Source of the DNA: Perkinsus marinus ATCC 50983 | Lineage: Eukaryota; Perkinsozoa; Perkinsida; Perkinsidae | NCBI RefSeq assembly: GCF_000006405.1 | Contig: NW_003215582.1 | Location: 221,862 to 285,861, forward strand | Reading direction: 5' to 3' | DNA length: 64,000 nucleotides | Part shown: in pieces, positions 11,559-22,876 of the stretch | How the letters are laid out: every line of letters begins with the position of its first letter | How positions within the stretch are numbered: position 1 is the first letter of the stretch | The notes under the pieces: generated by a model | Databases searched by the model: none | The model's input: the letters and a program-made list of their open reading frames with translations, nothing else | Told to the model about the DNA's origin: nothing | Translations under genes and position numbers: made by a program

Positions 11559-12765
11559 CTACTCTTTCTTCGGTAGAGTCTGGATCCGAGGTTGAGCTGA
11601 GGGGCCCTGCTGGTCCTGCGAGATGCTCGTACTGCTACTCCTAGTAGTCATCCTATCGCCTGTCTCGAGATCGATTTGGGGAATACTCTGGTATTCCGTG
11701 GGAGGCTTCGACGGCGTCTTAACCTTACAATAGGTCCACACTCCTGCTCCCACAACAGTGGACATGACACCTAGGAACTGTCTAGCTGACCAGCCCTTCA
11801 TCTCGTCCAACAGCATCTCAGCTAAACCCAGTAGTAACACTAATTGCACGTTACCGACTATTGCAGTGCCTGTCGCTGACACCACCTTGATCATGGTGAA
11901 GACGATGATGCTATAAACAACCGAGCAGGAGCAGCCCGCCGCCAGGACCATGACAGTCTCCCCAGGGCGCTCCTGGAAGTAGGTACCGAAATCCCATCCC
12001 TCCGCCCAAATAGCCACCGGCAGTAACGTCACACAAGCAACAGCAGCCGTGTACAAGGTTAACAAGAGGGGATGTATACGAGTGCCAGGACCGAGGAGTC
12101 GTTGAGAAATGACCATCTGGAACGACAGGAGAATGGTCCCGAGGATGCACTGTAGTATACCTACATGGACCTGACAATAAGCTGCTGTACTCTGTATCAA
12201 GCACTACCCTCTTACACTAGAAGAGTTGAACCCACTAGGTGTTCGGACCGTGAGGGCAACACCCAGTGTCAAGAGCAAAAGCGACAGTTTCTGTAGACTA
12301 GTCGACTTGGGCGTGTGTAGGATAAACCGACCAAGGACAGCGATGACTACTGGGGAGGCAGAACGGATGATCTGTTGGCGGTGAGGTGGAGTCACTAGAG
12401 TCGGAGCCCATGACCTACTTGGTTCATCGATAACTCTATCCGCACTAGACTAGCATTATTCAGAGCTAATTGGACGCCGTTAAGGATGGAGACTGCACAT
12501 ACTGGCCATATATGCTTCTGGAGGTGGGTCGATACCTACATACGGTAAAGTGGACTTCAACTACTTCTCAGGCCCAACTTGAACTGAGACAGTTGTACGT
12601 CCAGTCGTATGAGCTAAAAGCCTACCTGCTCCCGCATGGATGGCCAGCACGCCACCACGGGCCCTATCGTGAAGACCATCGCCACCATATTAGCCCCGGT
12701 GAGCATGAGAGGAAAATGGAAGCCATGGACACCTGATATACAATTGTACAGAGTAGTCACAACTA
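11559..12765 (-). CDS. Triose-phosphate/nucleotide-sugar-type transporter (TPT/SLC35-like)
   Basis: This is a polytopic membrane protein of the drug/metabolite transporter superfamily. The N-terminal exon reads VVTTLYNCISGVHGFHFPLM, then LTGANMVAMVFTIGPVVA, matching the family's first helices. A later exon gives LNGVQLALNNASLVRIELSM and NQ. An intron (GTAGGTC...CCAACAG) follows, then IIRSASPVVIAVLGRFIL, the family pattern of a Ser/Asn-Gln helix followed by a Ser-Pro helix. The 3' exon (11559-12200) holds about four helices, with SIIVFTMIKVVSATGTAIVG and WSARQFLGVMSTVVGAGVWT. It ends in a Ser/Thr-rich cytosolic tail with PSKPPTEYQSIP. The substrate (sugar phosphate or nucleotide sugar) and organelle cannot be told. 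The start codon is unresolved; the first exon begins near 12765 or upstream. Confidence 0.75.
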
Positions 12766-12939
12766 GTCCCTCTCAGACCGACCTAGTGCCCATCGGTTAA
12801 ACAAGCCCATTGTAGCGTTCAACCCGCAATACAGAAGTATCTGCCAACCACGAACAAACAAGAGTCTCCTATAATTATCGACAAGTGTCTAAGTCGCCAC
12901 TCAATGGAAGCATTTGTATACCACTATAACGGGAAGGCA

Positions 12940-13197
12940 CTATGAGGTACTATGCCTTACGATGAAGGTGACGTATAGGCGATACAAGAGTGTTGTTGGA
13001 CAGGTGGATGACGACTTGGCCTTGGCGTTGCTGATACCACTCTCCTCCTCTTCTTCCCGCTGGCCTTCGTCAACTTCAAATTCGTCGGTACTGGGTACGT
13101 AGTCCCCCGTGCTTCTGGCTGCTGCTGGCGACATTGAAGATGATATCGGGGAGACAGCGACAGCAGCACCCGCAACTTTACTCGAAAACAACGCCAT
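12940..13197 (-). CDS. Small unknown acidic protein or exon
   Basis: ATG 13197 opens MALFSSKVAGAAVAVSP, then a Ser/Ala-rich part and an acidic stretch (DEFEVDEGQREEEEESG). It may be an independent small gene or the last exon of the frame at 13240-13579. No family recognised. Confidence 0.3.
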   Translation of the reverse strand: MALFSSKVAGAAVAVSPISSSMSPAAARSTGDYVPSTDEFEVDEGQREEEEESGISNAKAKSSSTCPTTLLYRLYVTFIVRHSTS

Positions 13198-13239
13198 AAA
13201 ACTACCACATCACCACGATATTCAGTAGCAATAACTACG

Positions 13240-13579
13240 ACTCTAATGCTTGCTAGCAAAGCCGAGACAACGCTCCGCCTTAGCCGATAGTAGTGCGAAG
13301 AAAGAAGACACTTTCTCTGCTAGTTCCTCGACAAAACCATACCGTTCGGTGCCTAGGTAAATCACGTGAGCATGAGTAATACGACTATCCGAGAATAGCT
13401 TGTACGAATCCCCTATCGCTGTTTGCTTCATTGTCAACACTGAGCCTCTGGCATTCGATACTAATACTATATGAGAATAATCATACTTGTCCACGGCCCT
13501 ACTGCCGAGCTACATTGTTGTTGGTAACTGCTGTGACGGTGGCGTCACCAGGAGTAGCCGCTATTTGTACCAACATCAT
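13240..13579 (-). CDS. Small unknown gene directly downstream of the SPOC gene
   Basis: ATG 13579 (MMLVQIAATPGDATVTAV) lies 15 bp past the SPOC gene's stop. A short intron (donor GTAGGGCC or nearby) seems to lead into SHIVLVSNARGSVLTMKQ, THAHVIYLGTERYGF, VEELAEKVSSFFALL and a stop. The second exon is convincingly protein-like (alternating strands, then an amphipathic helix). The phase of the junction is unresolved and I do not recognise the family. Confidence 0.35.
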
Positions 13580-13593
13580 GTAGCAACTAGGCT

Positions 13594-16500
13594 CTAACGA
13601 TAGAGCTTCGGCACCTGATGTTGTATGTGCTGACCGAATGAAAGTGCCGGTGTGGTGCCGGGCTTACATGCTTCCGAAGGTGGGCATAGATAGTAATAGT
13701 AGTCACCAGTGTGGATGAATCCAACCCTGTCCTTCCCTATAAAGTAGTCACATAGCTTATCATACCTGTTGGGAACACTCTTCACCACAGGCACATCAGA
13801 AGGGAAAGAAAGCCGCTAAGTCTTGGCTGCACTACGTGGTAATGATGATGATACTAATGAGGCTTCAGTGAGTTCACTATTACCAACGACGAGGCTCACT
13901 ATGGAAGATACGAGCGTCTTATTACCCTTCGCAGTCGTCTTTGGTTGCCGCAGAGATGTACCAAATAGTGCTATCCTCGGGCTGTCTCTCTACGTGACTC
14001 CGACAATGTTCAATCTTCGTGCGCTGATCTATGTTCAACTTGGACAGACTGAGCATAACTCCGTGGCTGTCACGACTACTATCATGCCCCTTACTGTGAC
14101 AGGCTATTGACCTCAGAGCCTCTCACAAAGCGCCACCTCACTTCGCAGGCCAGCTCACCCATCTTCAAGATGGCCATCGTCTCCCTCGATCGATGCTTGC
14201 CAGATCCTCGCGTCCCCTCCATGCTATCCGAGGCCTCCCTAAACAGCACCAGTCGCGGCAACGCTGGGGCTGCCGACACACTACCGTTCATCATGTCGCC
14301 TGCGATTATCACGTCTGTTATCTCTGCTTCGCGACCTATGCCTATGCAGAGATCGGTCTCGAGCACCCAATCGATGGTTCCTATACTCATCCAAGGACTG
14401 GTGTAAGCCTGGTACGCTCTGAAACAGGAAACACCATAAGGGAGTGGGCTGAAGATGTACCATCCAAGCGGACTATCACCTCCCTATTGCCAGTGAATCC
14501 AGTAGTGTGGTCGTGTGATGCAGGAGCCGAAGTGAAGTCAACATTGAGATGATGTCCAGCAGCTATCTCCAGGCCGTACATGCAGTTGTAAGCCTTCACT
14601 GCATCGGCAACGTGTGAGTACCTACTCCAGTGAATGCGCAATCAGACCGAAGAACTTGGCAACGACGGAAAATGCTAGTAGACCGGAAAGAGGATATGTT
14701 CGCGAGCTCATGAAGTAAATACCACTACAGGATGAAAGAGACCATATATAACCACAACACACTCACTGTATAAAAGCGCAGTTCTTGTTGTCGAGCATTC
14801 GGAAGTCTTCGATATCTGACCATAGCAGTAAGGCTTGGACAACTATGATACCAAGCTTACATCCGAAGGTGGCGAAGGCCTTGTTGAGATCAGTCTCCGA
14901 GACCTTGAACCCCATGGGTATGCTCCAGCCGACCCACAGCTTTTTGCTCGCTTTCAAGGGCGGAGCGAAAGCCACATGCGTCGCGTGACCGTGCTCATGC
15001 AAATCCCTGAGGCAATCATCGTCACGATACGACTACGGCTATCGTGCTGTACTACTTTTCAACATGAGACTGCAGGAAAGCAGCTGCTCTAGTTGACCTC
15101 AGCGTGACATGGAGCACAGGGATGCCGGCTATGGTTATCTGACACGGGATCAAATCAGAGCCTCGTAGGGCGTTGCCGACGCCCACGTGGACATTTGATG
15201 CAAAAAATGAAGTCCAGACCTGAACTACGTTAGTGGAGTTCCCTCACTCATTAGTAAGGACATATTCTAATCATCTTAGATCAGCAGTATACGCCTCTTC
15301 CGAATGGATATGTTCAATTTCCCGCTAGGTCCATATTACTATTACCTTATTAGTTTCCACGAGATCATCCAATCTGACCCAGCGAGCTAAGAAGCTTTCA
15401 ATGGAGCGTCTAGAATCGATGTCGACCTCGGAACTGGGTAGGTTCCCAAAAATAACGTATCGGTTATTGAGGTACTCCCGATGAGGATGCTTACTGTAGT
15501 CGTCAAGCCTACATATGATGCGAAGTGAAATGAGATAGGGAGAACACAACCAAAACCCCTCCGAGAGAGAAGGTGAAAGCACGTCGTTACCAACTCGAAG
15601 TTAACCACAAGTGGTCCTACACCGTCAGCGAATTCTCTTACGATGACTATGAACCCACTGAGCGACTCCTGTATGATACCCCTCCCCCATACTACAGCGC
15701 AGCACAGTCATCATGTTCAAGGTCGTGTATCTCACTCCAATGCGACACTGGCTGCTCTGGAGGCTCGATTCTCAACGCTTGCTTCTCGTCGCTCAACAGA
15801 CGCCGTCGCATGCCTATCCATCGAGATCTATGAGCACCCCCTACCCTAAACACTACTACCACCAGCATGCCTAGCTCCAGTGCCAACGACACGAGCGCCG
15901 GCAAGATACTCCCCGGTTAGTGGGTCCACGTCCATTCGCACCGCAATACCACCAGTGGGGGCTGATCCATCTCCAGCAGCACTGAAGAGACTACTGAAAA
16001 AAGCGGCATCACTAAGTTCCCTCACCCTTTCCCCTTGTGATGATGATCACCTTGCTGTGGAGCAAAGTATACATGTACCTGTATTGAATCCATACCACTC
16101 GACGGTCAGTTCGCGACACCCGCTTACTTCATTATCATCGAATTTGGAATTGTCGAGCTTCTCACGGGCAGAATAAGCCGACTTGGTATTCTTGAAATTA
16201 ACGATAATCTTATCTTCTTCCTTCTCCACATTTCTGAACACGTTTACCGGTGCACACACGCGGCCTCCGTCAATATAGAATACTACAGGACTTCACCAAA
16301 TCTACCGCATCGCATCTCTACTTCTGCTTCATCTGTGTCCTCAGGAGCGTTGAATATGAACAGCGTGCCTAGGAAACAGGTCATCCACCGCGCAACAAGT
16401 AGTATAAACACCACAAGTAGCGCTTTATCCTGTGTGTAAAGCTATTGATCTAGGCATTACTGCTAGGAGGGTTGTTGAGCAACTCCTGTGCATTGTCCGG

Positions 16501-16632
16501 CACCCCTTCCCCAGACATGGCAGTATCCTCCCCCTGAGCATCCTCGTGCTTCGGGGATAGCTGTTGTTGCACACCCCCAAAGTCTCCATAGTCCACGAAG
16601 AGATCTTCGCCATCATCATCATGGGCATCCAT
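13594..16632 (-). CDS. Spen/RBM15-like RNA-binding protein: three RRMs and a C-terminal SPOC domain
   Basis: The start is at ATG 16632 with an acidic N-terminus (MDAHDDDGEDLFVDYGDFGG). RRM1: TLFIFNAPEDTDEAEVEMRC with GRFGEVL, then EEDKIIVNFKNTKSAYSARE. RRM2: NNRYVIFGNLPSSEV, then helix IESFLARWVRLDDLVETNK; its second half is probably the exon with VHVGVGNALRGSDL. RRM3: KLWVGWSIPMGF, ETDLNKAFATFG, FRMLDNKNCAFIQ, then VADAVKAYNCMYGLEIA. The SPOC region: ILKMGELACEVRWRFVRG, then LSKLNIDQRTKIEHCRSH, STIWYISAATKDDCEG, YDKLCDYFIGKDRVGFIH and GDYYYYLCPPSE, ending at 13594. In animals and plants this architecture defines the Spen family (RBM15, FPA), which links mRNA to m6A methylation or polyadenylation. 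That role here is inference. Between RRM3 and SPOC an Arg/Ser-rich alternative frame (RSLHRHRSRSRDNRRDNR, 14281-14463) competes, so the linker exon is uncertain. Confidence 0.75.
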
Positions 16633-17027
16633 TGGTAACCGTTGGAGAAGAGGAGAAGGAGAGGCGAGGAAACAACAAAGAGAAGAACGCCATAGACACA
16701 CAAAAGAAATAAACCCAGCACTGGCTCCTGGCAAGAGCTACATTACCGAACACATATAATGCCACTATTGAACACCAACTTGAACGCACCAAGTCTTCAT
16801 AATAATGCTGAGACTGATGGCCAAAACTGGTAGCTATAAGGTTGAGGACCCAGCAGTACTGCCTGGAGTAAGCTTCCCATGCGGTGGCGGATTGCTGTCC
16901 TTCAACGAACTGACATTAATGACCTAAATGCACGAAATGCACGAAACCCACATAGTGGGTCTGGCAACGCAGCGCATCAACAGGAATACAGAAAAGGAGT
17001 AACGAGTCGTTAATGGACACGTGGGGA
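16633..17027. other. Intergenic region, no gene seen
   Basis: This is a spacer between two minus-strand genes, the AP-3 beta 3' end and the Spen-like gene's 5' end. It includes a small imperfect repeat of ATGCACGAA near 16927. Promoter elements of the Spen-like gene should lie here but none is recognisable. Confidence 0.5.
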
Positions 17028-20000
17028 TCATGCGTCTTCACACTCATCACTTTCCTCGGAAGACTCAGTGTCCTCTCCAGTTACGACCTGTCAACCAAGG
17101 ATAGCAACACGATACGACATAGTCACAGTGGTGACCTCGCCGGTGCTCCTTCCGATAGAATGGGCTTCCTTATGTACAGCAAACAGCGAGACCAAGTCCA
17201 CCGTAGGCGCCGCCTCCCGAGACAGTCCTTCGAGACCGCCCTCTTCAGAAGCTTCAGACATACTACGGGAAGTGGACTCAGCCGTCTCCTGTCGTCCCTC
17301 ATCACTGCAATTAAGTTCACTGGATGCATAAGGCTGGATGGGCTCACGAATAGAAGAGGTCCAGATCGGCCAGGCTTTGGATCACTTCAGCGGGCCGGCT
17401 GATCCCGCTCGGCACATGTACTCGCGATACGGTATCTTGCAAAGATTCATCCAGAAAATACTTCCCCAACCACGACCCGCCATTCAGATGGGGTGGCACC
17501 ATATACGTTGCTGAGTGGCATCGCCCGACGAGAAACTTCTCGCCACTGGCTCTAACATTTGACCCCGCGCTCCCGATCGCGCTGCCGACGAAGATTGGTG
17601 GATCGCATCAAAGGCCTACACAGGAAGGGACACTCATTCCAAGTCTTGTCACCCAAGCAGACCTCAGCCCACTGGCATCGCTAATCAGAGTTGCTGAAGC
17701 TACAACGCAAATCTTGGCCTTACCAGCTGTCGCTCGCGCTCACCATCGGCAGCCCTTTCGGGATCAAATTCTATCACGGTCTCGTTGCCCGCCATAGGCA
17801 CCCCCAAAACGAAGGATAACGATTGAAGATACGCCTAAACGAGCGCTATCCATTGCCTAGCGACCCCATCCATACCTGGGGAGCTCCGGGATCCTCAGGC
17901 CCAGGAAGTGGACCATCATTGACAAGCGAGGACTCTCTTACAGCCGCGCCTGTTAGCCACTGCGGCAGGTGAGCATGAAGATACCCTCTGGCGAGCTTGT
18001 GCAGGTCAGTGTCGTCTTCGTCGGATGCACCAATCGCCTAAATGGCGAACGGTCGCCGGCTAACGCTGGCCTGCCTTACTCGCTCCCAACCCTCTTGGCA
18101 TAACTCCGAATAGGCGCCTCTTATGACTTTGAGGATGCCGGCGGCAGCAGCTAGACGTGGGCTAACAGTGGAATCCTTATCAAGTGCCAGAGTCAACATA
18201 TAGTCGGTAATCTCCGATAACCGAGGTAAGAGCTCTGAAGCACATCCATGGCGAGTCAACGGCTAGTTGAGCCGCATACGCCGAGAAATGGCGGAGGGAA
18301 ACTGCTCCCTCTTAAGAGCCGTAGCATCTAGAGGCTCGTTGTCGTCAATATTCCGGAGACTGTTGAGTTGATGGAAGGCCCAGAGGCGCATACCGAGGAT
18401 CACGACCTGGGCCGAGCAGGGTGAACAGCCCCGATCAAGGCACTCAAGACCAACCTGCTGCTTGACCATCTCCTCTTCATGAGCCCAGCCCTTCACCAAC
18501 AAGCGGAAGGTATCGACCACCGTATAGGCACATACAGCGAGGCCTATAGGGAGAGGTCTACTCTTCACCCAGCATCGATCAGTTGACTGCTGTACCATCT
18601 GCTTGAGCTAACAGCCAAACAATGGAAGCCCTAGCTGCAGGAGTGGTCAGCGACTCTAGAGCCTTCGATAGGCCGAGGAGCACCGTCTTCAAATCGCCTT
18701 GGTCACCACACCGTTTCCTGTGAGCTATGATGTCTCGCACCTTCACAGGAGTATATACAACTCAGAATTCGGGAGACAGCCAAGTGACGATGGTCTTTCC
18801 ACTCACAGCAACGGCTGCCTCATTAGCCAAAGAGGAACATGTACTGTCGAGCATGTTCACCAAGCCGACCATTATCCTATCCGACGTAGGCTGGTATTCT
18901 CTAGCTATGCAGGTTATCAGGTTCATCACTTTCGCGTGGAAGCCCGTTAAACCTGCCAGACCAATCATCGCCTGGCATGAGAGATCCTGAGCCCTGGGCC
19001 GATGGGACGATGCACCCTCACAGGACTGCACTGACCCGGTCGGTGATGCCACCGCACGTAGGTCTGCAACTCGGCGAGGACCTCATTGGCATTCGACGCA
19101 TCCAGCAGCTCGTACAGTATGGATAGCTTGAGCTCAGCCACCAGTGGACTGTCATACGATCTGAGCGGCAGTAAACCAATTCAAGCAGAGGAATGCAAAT
19201 GCACTAAGGAGCACTTGAGGAAGAACTTCCGGAGATGAGCTTTGAAGTGAGAAGGGCCCTCTCGGGCTCGCACTAAATGGAGAATCGTTGTAAGGAGGGT
19301 CTCCGTTGCCTCACTGCCGCTCGATAATACCAGGGCACCTGTTCCGATGTGCACCATGAGTATGAACTCAGCAACGATCGGTAGAGAACAGCAGCCATCT
19401 AGCCGGATGCCAAGCTGGGCCCACTTATGAGATTAGTGCTCACAATTTCACCATATTCTTGGCCACCTAGGTCCCAGATGACGCAACAAGCCAGATGAAC
19501 GACTAGTACAGAAGTAGATAGGAGCAGCCTTGAGGTGAGGATCTGACACGTGATGTGTTTCGCGGGCCCATCCACGGGTACTGTTCAACTACCGATTCAA
19601 GAGGCGTAAACTATGCGACATAAAAAAAGGAGTACAACGGTACCGTCAAGGCTTTCTTCACCCTCTCTGTGAGTTCCACCCGGGAAAGGCTACACGATGG
19701 CTGATAATATATCCCTCTAACTACCAAACTATACCACGCCTGATATAGTGGGGAGCGATATCTACACGTTTGTGTAGATCGCGATTTCCACCAAAGAGAG
19801 CTTCCCAGAAGGCCATTGTCGTGGCATCCAATGAAAGCGTACAGATGACGAGCGTATCCCACATCATCTCCTCTGTAGCGAACAACACGTCTGCTGTGAT
19901 GCCTACCTCAAGGAACTGCCGACAATGTTGATGAACATGTTCACGTTCGAAATGCAGTCTGCAGTAGCGATGAAGCAGCTCTGACAGCAGGTACGAGGAA

Positions 20001-21225
20001 GCATGGCCTCGAGGGAACAGCTGATTCACCAGTGGTGTAGTATTGGCCGAATTGATCCATCAGAGGTAGCAGCTCGACAAGTCGTGGGTAAACACTATGA
20101 AGCATGCTCAGCGAGTCTCGGACCGTATCAAGCGTTGACGTGGAGACGCCTGTAGCCGTTGAAAGAGAATCACCAGCCAAAAGAGGTTCTTCCTCTCGCA
20201 CCTTCCCTCCCATACAGGTTGATGCATACAACAAAATACGACATAGCTGCAGCGCCGACAACCTAACGTCGAGGCAGATGTCACCCTTAGCAGGCGTGTG
20301 GTGATAGAGGGTGACTCACCAGCTCGGACCCATCAGTTGCCATCATTTTAATGAGGAGATTCCGAACCAACGGAAACTGATCGACGTCCGTCACGAATAC
20401 CTGTCAGGATGCAGACACTCTATCATTCTCGATGACTGCAAGGGAAACCACAACGTTCAGTGTGCCAACGATGCTCAGGAGGAGTCTACTTGGGCTACCT
20501 GTGGAAGGCATACTGCAGCGACCGACTTCCTGACATAGGCTGAGGAGTCTACTGCAGCTTGATTCACAGCTGCCATAACCACCTACCAAACGCCTGTACA
20601 ACAGCGACCCATCATCAAGGAGCGAACCTGTATCATCTCGAGGACTCTTATCGCCGCCATACTTCTAATACTGGCAGCCCTAACCAGAGCACTACGACTA
20701 TCAACAGAGTCTTTTTGGAAAGAGTTGACACTGAGCAAGGCAAGCTCCTTCCTCGACTCTGCATGGGATACGATCCATATGTACCTACCCACCAGTGGCC
20801 CCTTCGAAACCCATTTGGCCTACACCAGTCGTTTGAGCTCGAGGTTTGTGGTTGACATGTTCTTCACCACCTCGCTGAAAAGGTCAATGCATACGTCTGG
20901 GTCATCTGAAAACGGTTGCTGCCACGGGGCCCGGCCGACTCTCGAGGACCTCACCACAGGATGCCTCTGCTGCCATCAAGCGCCGCATAGCATCGAGCTT
21001 AGCCTCCACAGAGGAACTGTTGAGACCTCGTCGTATCTCCCCTGAGCTGAGGTTCGTCGAGCCGTTGAAATACTTGGACTCAGAGAAAGCCGCACCCGAC
21101 GATACATGCTGCAGCTGAAGAGGGAACGAGTCGGCGTCCCCTCAGGATACAGTGCGGCTCACATTGCTGATGACGCTCTTCACCCCATTCACAATTGTAG
21201 TTGCATCCGTACCTCCGCCGTACAT
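17028..21225 (-). CDS. AP3B: AP-3 adaptor complex subunit beta
   Basis: This is the large subunit of the AP-3 clathrin-associated adaptor, which sorts cargo to lysosome-like organelles. From the likely start at 21225 (MYGGGTDATTIVNGVKSVIS) it continues with GEIRRGLNSSSVEAKLDAMR, CIDLFSEVVKNMSTTNLELK and RLV. An intron (GTAGGCC...GGGTAG) splits the Val codon, giving RLVYIWIVSHAESRKELAL, then LSVNSFQKDSVDSRSALVRA and SIRSMAAIRV. This is the hallmark beta-adaptin block (KNVAS..LE.KKLVY.Y, ALLSIN.FQ.D, P..RA.ALR). Next come AAVDSSAYVRKSVAA and further HEAT-like exons to about 17.9 kb, then a Ser/Glu-rich hinge (SRSMSEASEEGGLEGLS). The protein ends in an acidic tail (TGEDTESSEESDECEDA) with TGA at 17028. 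It needs more than ten introns, and most inner exon borders were not fixed. The first Met is inferred; ATG at 21333 is an alternative. Confidence 0.82.
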
Positions 21226-21361
21226 GTCTATTGACACATGCCCAAGATGGTTACCACTGAGACGCGTCCCACCGAACACCAAAAAGATGACACTACGAGA
21301 CGTGCTATATGCTGGACAATGTAACAAATGCATTAATTAGAAAAAAGCTCCTTCAGAGTGA

Positions 21362-22702
21362 TCAGCGAGTTAAGCATCTGAGGAGCTTTGCCACAGATAG
21401 CCCCACCAAGGGCGCACCAATGGCCACCGCGACCTGCTTCAGGATAGCTCTAGTCTCCATTCTGGCCATACCACCGTCCGTCTTCACATCGCCGCATGCG
21501 ACAGCTTTGATATCATCGGCAGTAGAGCTCGCCGACTGAAAGCCAGCTTGAATCTCCTCCACTGTACAATCGATGAGCCTAGAGTCGTTATTGCCTCTAC
21601 CATTCAAGCGAGCATCGGGATGCCAAGCCGCCCTCCACTGCCTTATAGCAGCTCCAACCGTGGTGCAGTTGTCCGCGGATGCCAGCACACGTGCCCACTT
21701 CGAGTCCAAAGGTGAGGTCATCACTGAATTCAGCGTGCGGGCACTGCAAGCCAATGGTAGCTGGGAGTGAACCCACAAGCCTGCCTCAACACCCTTCTGT
21801 ATCAGTAAGTCCAGACCACTGGAGGCGGAGGGCATCTTACTATGGATAGCCATCACGGTAGCACCGATGGAAGCAGCAGCGTCGAGGACTCTAGGGATTA
21901 CAGCGAGTAGCAGACGACTGACAGCATCTCCAGCTCTGCCGCAGATGTCCGCCATGCCCCCCATGATAGGAGGGCCAGACCTCTCCAACAACAAGGTCAC
22001 AGTAAGCATGAGGTCATCAGCAATCGATTGAGCATTCAGCAGCGATGGTAGTATTGTGGAGTACCACCAGTACTGCCCAGAGAAGGCCACCACTGATGCC
22101 GCCCTCACTACTGCCTTTCCAATTGCACCAAGACCAGTACAGACTATCCCCCTAGCTGGATCCGCCACGTACTGTATGCCCTTGTTCGCCCAACCGCCCA
22201 CCTCCAACGCTATGTCCCTCCCCATTGGGAAGACCTCCTTGACCATAACCTCGCATCCCATCTCTACAGCCACCATAGCATACTGGATCACAGGCCTCGC
22301 CTTAGTCCACAGTTCGCCCGCGCGGGCTCCAACCTCAGCCATCACCGGGCGGATGCGCTTGCTCGCTCCCGACATTCCCTCCCCTACGACAACAGCAGCC
22401 GCTTTGGCCTTGGACGTAGCAATATAGACGACCTCAACGGCCTTGGCAGCACAGAGGCTCAGAGTTCCGTTATCAGTGAAAAGGTTGGATACCCTAGCCA
22501 TAACGCCTTCAGTACCGGACAGCATGCCTAGATCGGTTACATTGAACTGAGCTCCTACTATAGGCGGCCTTTTGCTGCTGCTGCTGCTACTACTACCCTC
22601 CCCCACCAGAGTCGAGTCACTCGGCGGTGCCATCCCGGTAGCCAAGCCCAGCACGCCGATGGCTATGAATAACACTCGTTTGAAGCTGGTAGCATTAGCC
22701 AT
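21362..22702 (-). CDS. Single-exon secreted protein with C-terminal J-domain-like HPD motif
   Basis: The protein has 446 residues in one uninterrupted frame, unusual here. I chose ATG 22702 because it gives a signal-peptide-like N-terminus: MANATSFKRVLFIAIGVLG, then LATGMAPPS. An upstream in-frame Met at 22813 would bury it. A poly-Ser run follows, then an Ala/Val/Gly-rich helical middle (AKAAAVVVGEGMSG, GWANKGIQYVADPARG). Near residues 349-395 come AAIRQWRAAWHPDARLNG and VEEIQAGFQSASSTADDI. The order resembles a J-domain: basic helix, HPD (about residues 361-363), then the helix with the F.....A motif. The end (VAIGAPLVGLSVAKLL) is hydrophobic and could be a membrane anchor. I do not recognise a full-length family. 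A co-chaperone role with an ER or parasitophorous Hsp70 would be inference. Confidence 0.55.
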   Translation of the reverse strand: MANATSFKRVLFIAIGVLGLATGMAPPSDSTLVGEGSSSSSSSKRPPIVGAQFNVTDLGMLSGTEGVMARVSNLFTDNGTLSLCAAKAVEVVYIATSKAKAAAVVVGEGMSGASKRIRPVMAEVGARAGELWTKARPVIQYAMVAVEMGCEVMVKEVFPMGRDIALEVGGWANKGIQYVADPARGIVCTGLGAIGKAVVRAASVVAFSGQYWWYSTILPSLLNAQSIADDLMLTVTLLLERSGPPIMGGMADICGRAGDAVSRLLLAVIPRVLDAAASIGATVMAIHSKMPSASSGLDLLIQKGVEAGLWVHSQLPLACSARTLNSVMTSPLDSKWARVLASADNCTTVGAAIRQWRAAWHPDARLNGRGNNDSRLIDCTVEEIQAGFQSASSTADDIKAVACGDVKTDGGMARMETRAILKQVAVAIGAPLVGLSVAKLLRCLTR

Positions 22703-22876
22703 GATGGAGTGGAGACAATAAAGCACCCTTCTACCATGCAAGGCTTCAACCTCCACAGTACTTGCTCGTCTATCTATCCACAACTGATTCTCATTACGGT
22801 GTGACACACTCAACGAGACCAGGCCGATTGGATCAGGAGGAAACTTATACGTAGTGTACTTGGAGAAGGCGTAGGG

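Noticed and set aside
15880-16176. Plus-strand frames opposite the Spen-like gene
   Set aside because: They lie opposite RRM exons and carry no motif of their own.
21573-22427. Plus-strand frames of 65-123 residues within the secreted-protein gene
   Set aside because: They are shadows of the 446-residue minus-strand frame, which has a signal peptide and coherent composition.
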